DNA of 7,029 nt, from contig CALGIB010000846.1 in the NCBI GenBank assembly GCA_937915955.1, forward strand, positions 1 through 7,029. Reading direction: 5' to 3'. Shown here piece after piece: positions 6,283 to 7,029 of this stretch (position 1 is the first letter of the stretch; every line of letters starts with the position of its first letter). The translations under genes were made by a program, and so were the position numbers. The notes beneath the pieces were generated by a model that saw nothing but the letters and a program-made list of their open reading frames with translations, was not told the DNA's origin and searched no databases. The stretch is from an uncultured Pseudomonadota bacterium. Its GTDB lineage: Bacteria > Myxococcota_A > UBA796 > CAJQPC01.

Positions 6283-6831
6283 TCAGTCTCGCTTCCACCC
6301 ATCGAAGCTGGCCTCGGCCCGAATCAACCTCTCTTCGTGGCTGACCTCCTCGACCGTTGCGGCGTCCTCGGGGTGAAGCAGGAAACCCAGCTCGCGGTTG
6401 CCGCGGGTCAGCTGCTCCATCATGGAGGAGATCAGGAGGCGACGGAAGGCGTCGCCCGCCGGGCTGAGCTCGCTGAGCAGCACGTCGAACCGGTGGGCCT
6501 CGACCACGCGCACGGTCGAGTCCTTGAGCGCGCGCACCGTGGCGCTCCGGGGCGAGCGGTTCACGAGGCCCATGTGGCCCAGCACGGCGGGCGCGTGCAG
6601 CGCAGCCAGGGGCTGCTCGTTGCCCAGGAAGTCGCGCTTGAGCACCTGCACAGCGCCCGTGACGAGGAACCACATCTCGGCGCTGGGCTGGCCCTCGACG
6701 CAGAGGGTCTCGCCCCCGGCGACGGCGCGCTCCCAGCTGGTGGACAGCAGGTGGGACATGTCGCCGGCCAGGCTGGCTGGCACGCCGTGCTGCTCGAGGA
6801 GGAACGCGGTGAGCTGGTTGATGTCGCTCAT
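6283..6831 (-). CDS. Stand-alone cyclic-nucleotide-binding-domain (Crp-like) protein
   Basis: A 182-residue protein made of one cNMP-binding beta-barrel and flanking helices, without a DNA-binding domain. The barrel runs from about residue 30 (WERAVAGGETLCVEGQPSAE, then MWFLVTGAVQVLKRD) to the phosphate-binding cassette LGHMGLVNRSPRSATVRA (84-101). The cassette keeps the Arg (R95) that contacts the cyclic phosphate but has His86 where the family has Glu, which normally holds the ribose 2'-OH; cNMP binding is therefore doubtful. The C-terminal helices end in an acidic tail (ATVEEVSHEERLIRAEASFD). The ATG at 6831-6829 is preceded by GGAGG at 6841-6845. The start overlaps the stop of the upstream gene as ATGA, implying coupled translation. 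It converges on the phosphatase-fold gene with a 15-base gap. It probably works as a sensor or protein-interaction module in signalling; its target is unknown. Confidence 0.85.
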   Translation of the reverse strand: MSDINQLTAFLLEQHGVPASLAGDMSHLLSTSWERAVAGGETLCVEGQPSAEMWFLVTGAVQVLKRDFLGNEQPLAALHAPAVLGHMGLVNRSPRSATVRALKDSTVRVVEAHRFDVLLSELSPAGDAFRRLLISSMMEQLTRGNRELGFLLHPEDAATVEEVSHEERLIRAEASFDGWKRD

Positions 6832-7029
6832 TTCCAGAAACCTCCGAGCACGTCCTTGAGGCGCTCGCCCAGGCCCATCGGCTCGGGCGCGGGCGTGGCC
6901 CTGGGCTGACGGGCGGCGGACTCGGCGGCGCGCTGCTCCTGCCAGGCCTTGCGGATGGCCAGGTTGGTCGAGTGGATGCGGCGGGCGAGCACAGCGACCA
7001 GGTGCGCCTGGAGCGTGGCCAGGCCCTGG
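6828..7029 (-). CDS. C-terminal fragment of a probable second cNMP-domain protein, truncated by window edge
   Basis: On the minus strand the frame is open from the right edge to a TGA at 6830-6828, giving 66 residues. It starts QGLATLQAHLVAVLARRIHS, then TNLAIRKAWQEQ, an amphipathic helix like the C-terminal helix that follows cyclic-nucleotide-binding barrels (L...L...L..RI..TN). An Ala/Pro/Arg linker follows, then MGLGERLKDVLGGFWK. The Shine-Dalgarno of the downstream cNMP gene lies inside its last codons and its stop shares ATGA with that gene's start. The helix resembles the LLISSMMEQLTRGNREL stretch of the downstream protein, so a tandem paralogue is a reasonable reading. The binding domain itself is outside the window, so the family call is inference, though the reading frame is well supported. 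Confidence 0.65.
   Translation of the reverse strand, partial: QGLATLQAHLVAVLARRIHSTNLAIRKAWQEQRAAESAARQPRATPAPEPMGLGERLKDVLGGFWK
6841..6845 (-). promoter_or_regulatory. Ribosome binding site of the complete cNMP-domain gene
   Basis: GGAGG on the minus strand lies nine bases before the ATG at 6831-6829 and inside the last codons of the upstream gene. It confirms the start and the coupled arrangement. Confidence 0.7.

Noticed and set aside
2901..6344. Very long + strand open frame (1147 codons) across channel and phosphatase-fold genes
   Set aside because: Its translation is Arg/Gly/Ala/Pro/His-rich low-complexity sequence with no family pattern, and it lies out of frame with two well-recognised genes; high GC keeps such frames open.

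Overview
The window is about 70% G+C by eye and almost entirely protein-coding, with genes on both strands. It looks like a member of the Myxococcota (myxobacteria or relatives). The main reason is a secreted protein (1509-2366) ending in a MYXO-CTERM-type sorting tail: Cys-Gly-Cys, a short hydrophobic stretch, then Arg-Arg. Compact high-GC gene packing, a sulfatase-fold protein ending in an LRVMGYV-type tail and small stand-alone cyclic-nucleotide-binding proteins fit that group. I see no rRNA, tRNA, IS element, phage gene or CRISPR array.

Layout, left to right: (1) the 3' part of an EamA/DMT-family membrane transporter on the + strand, entering from the left edge; (2) a double-hotdog acyl-ACP/acyl-CoA thioesterase on the - strand, whose 3' end overlaps the transporter by 44 bp; (3) a predicted surface protein on the + strand with a lipobox-like N-terminus and a MYXO-CTERM-like tail, whose likely start codon overlaps the thioesterase start codon inside one CCATGG; (4) a TetR-type repressor on the - strand, overlapping the surface-protein 3' end by 95 bp; (5) a two-TM, two-RCK ion channel of the CASTOR/POLLUX (DMI1) family on the + strand, divergent from tetR; (6) an alkaline-phosphatase-superfamily ('sulfatase'-fold) protein whose GTG start directly follows the channel stop codon; (7) two overlapping - strand genes at the right edge, a complete cyclic-nucleotide-binding-domain protein and the C-terminus of a probable similar protein upstream of it.

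The likely functional units are the channel plus phosphatase-fold gene (one operon, with the divergent TetR protein a candidate regulator) and the two cNMP-domain genes (translationally coupled through an ATGA overlap). The thioesterase and the surface protein form a divergent pair with no separate intergenic promoter region. The only non-coding stretches are 2881-2928 and 6268-6282; no gene-free stretch exceeds 50 bases.

The most notable points are the bacterial CASTOR/POLLUX-type channel with a TDPGN filter instead of a potassium-channel filter, its zero-spacing linkage to a lipoprotein-like phosphatase-fold enzyme carrying Thr where sulfatases carry Cys/Ser, and a cNMP domain lacking the glutamate that normally contacts the nucleotide ribose. 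I did not find a clearly new multi-gene system; the channel/enzyme/TetR cluster is the best candidate for follow-up.
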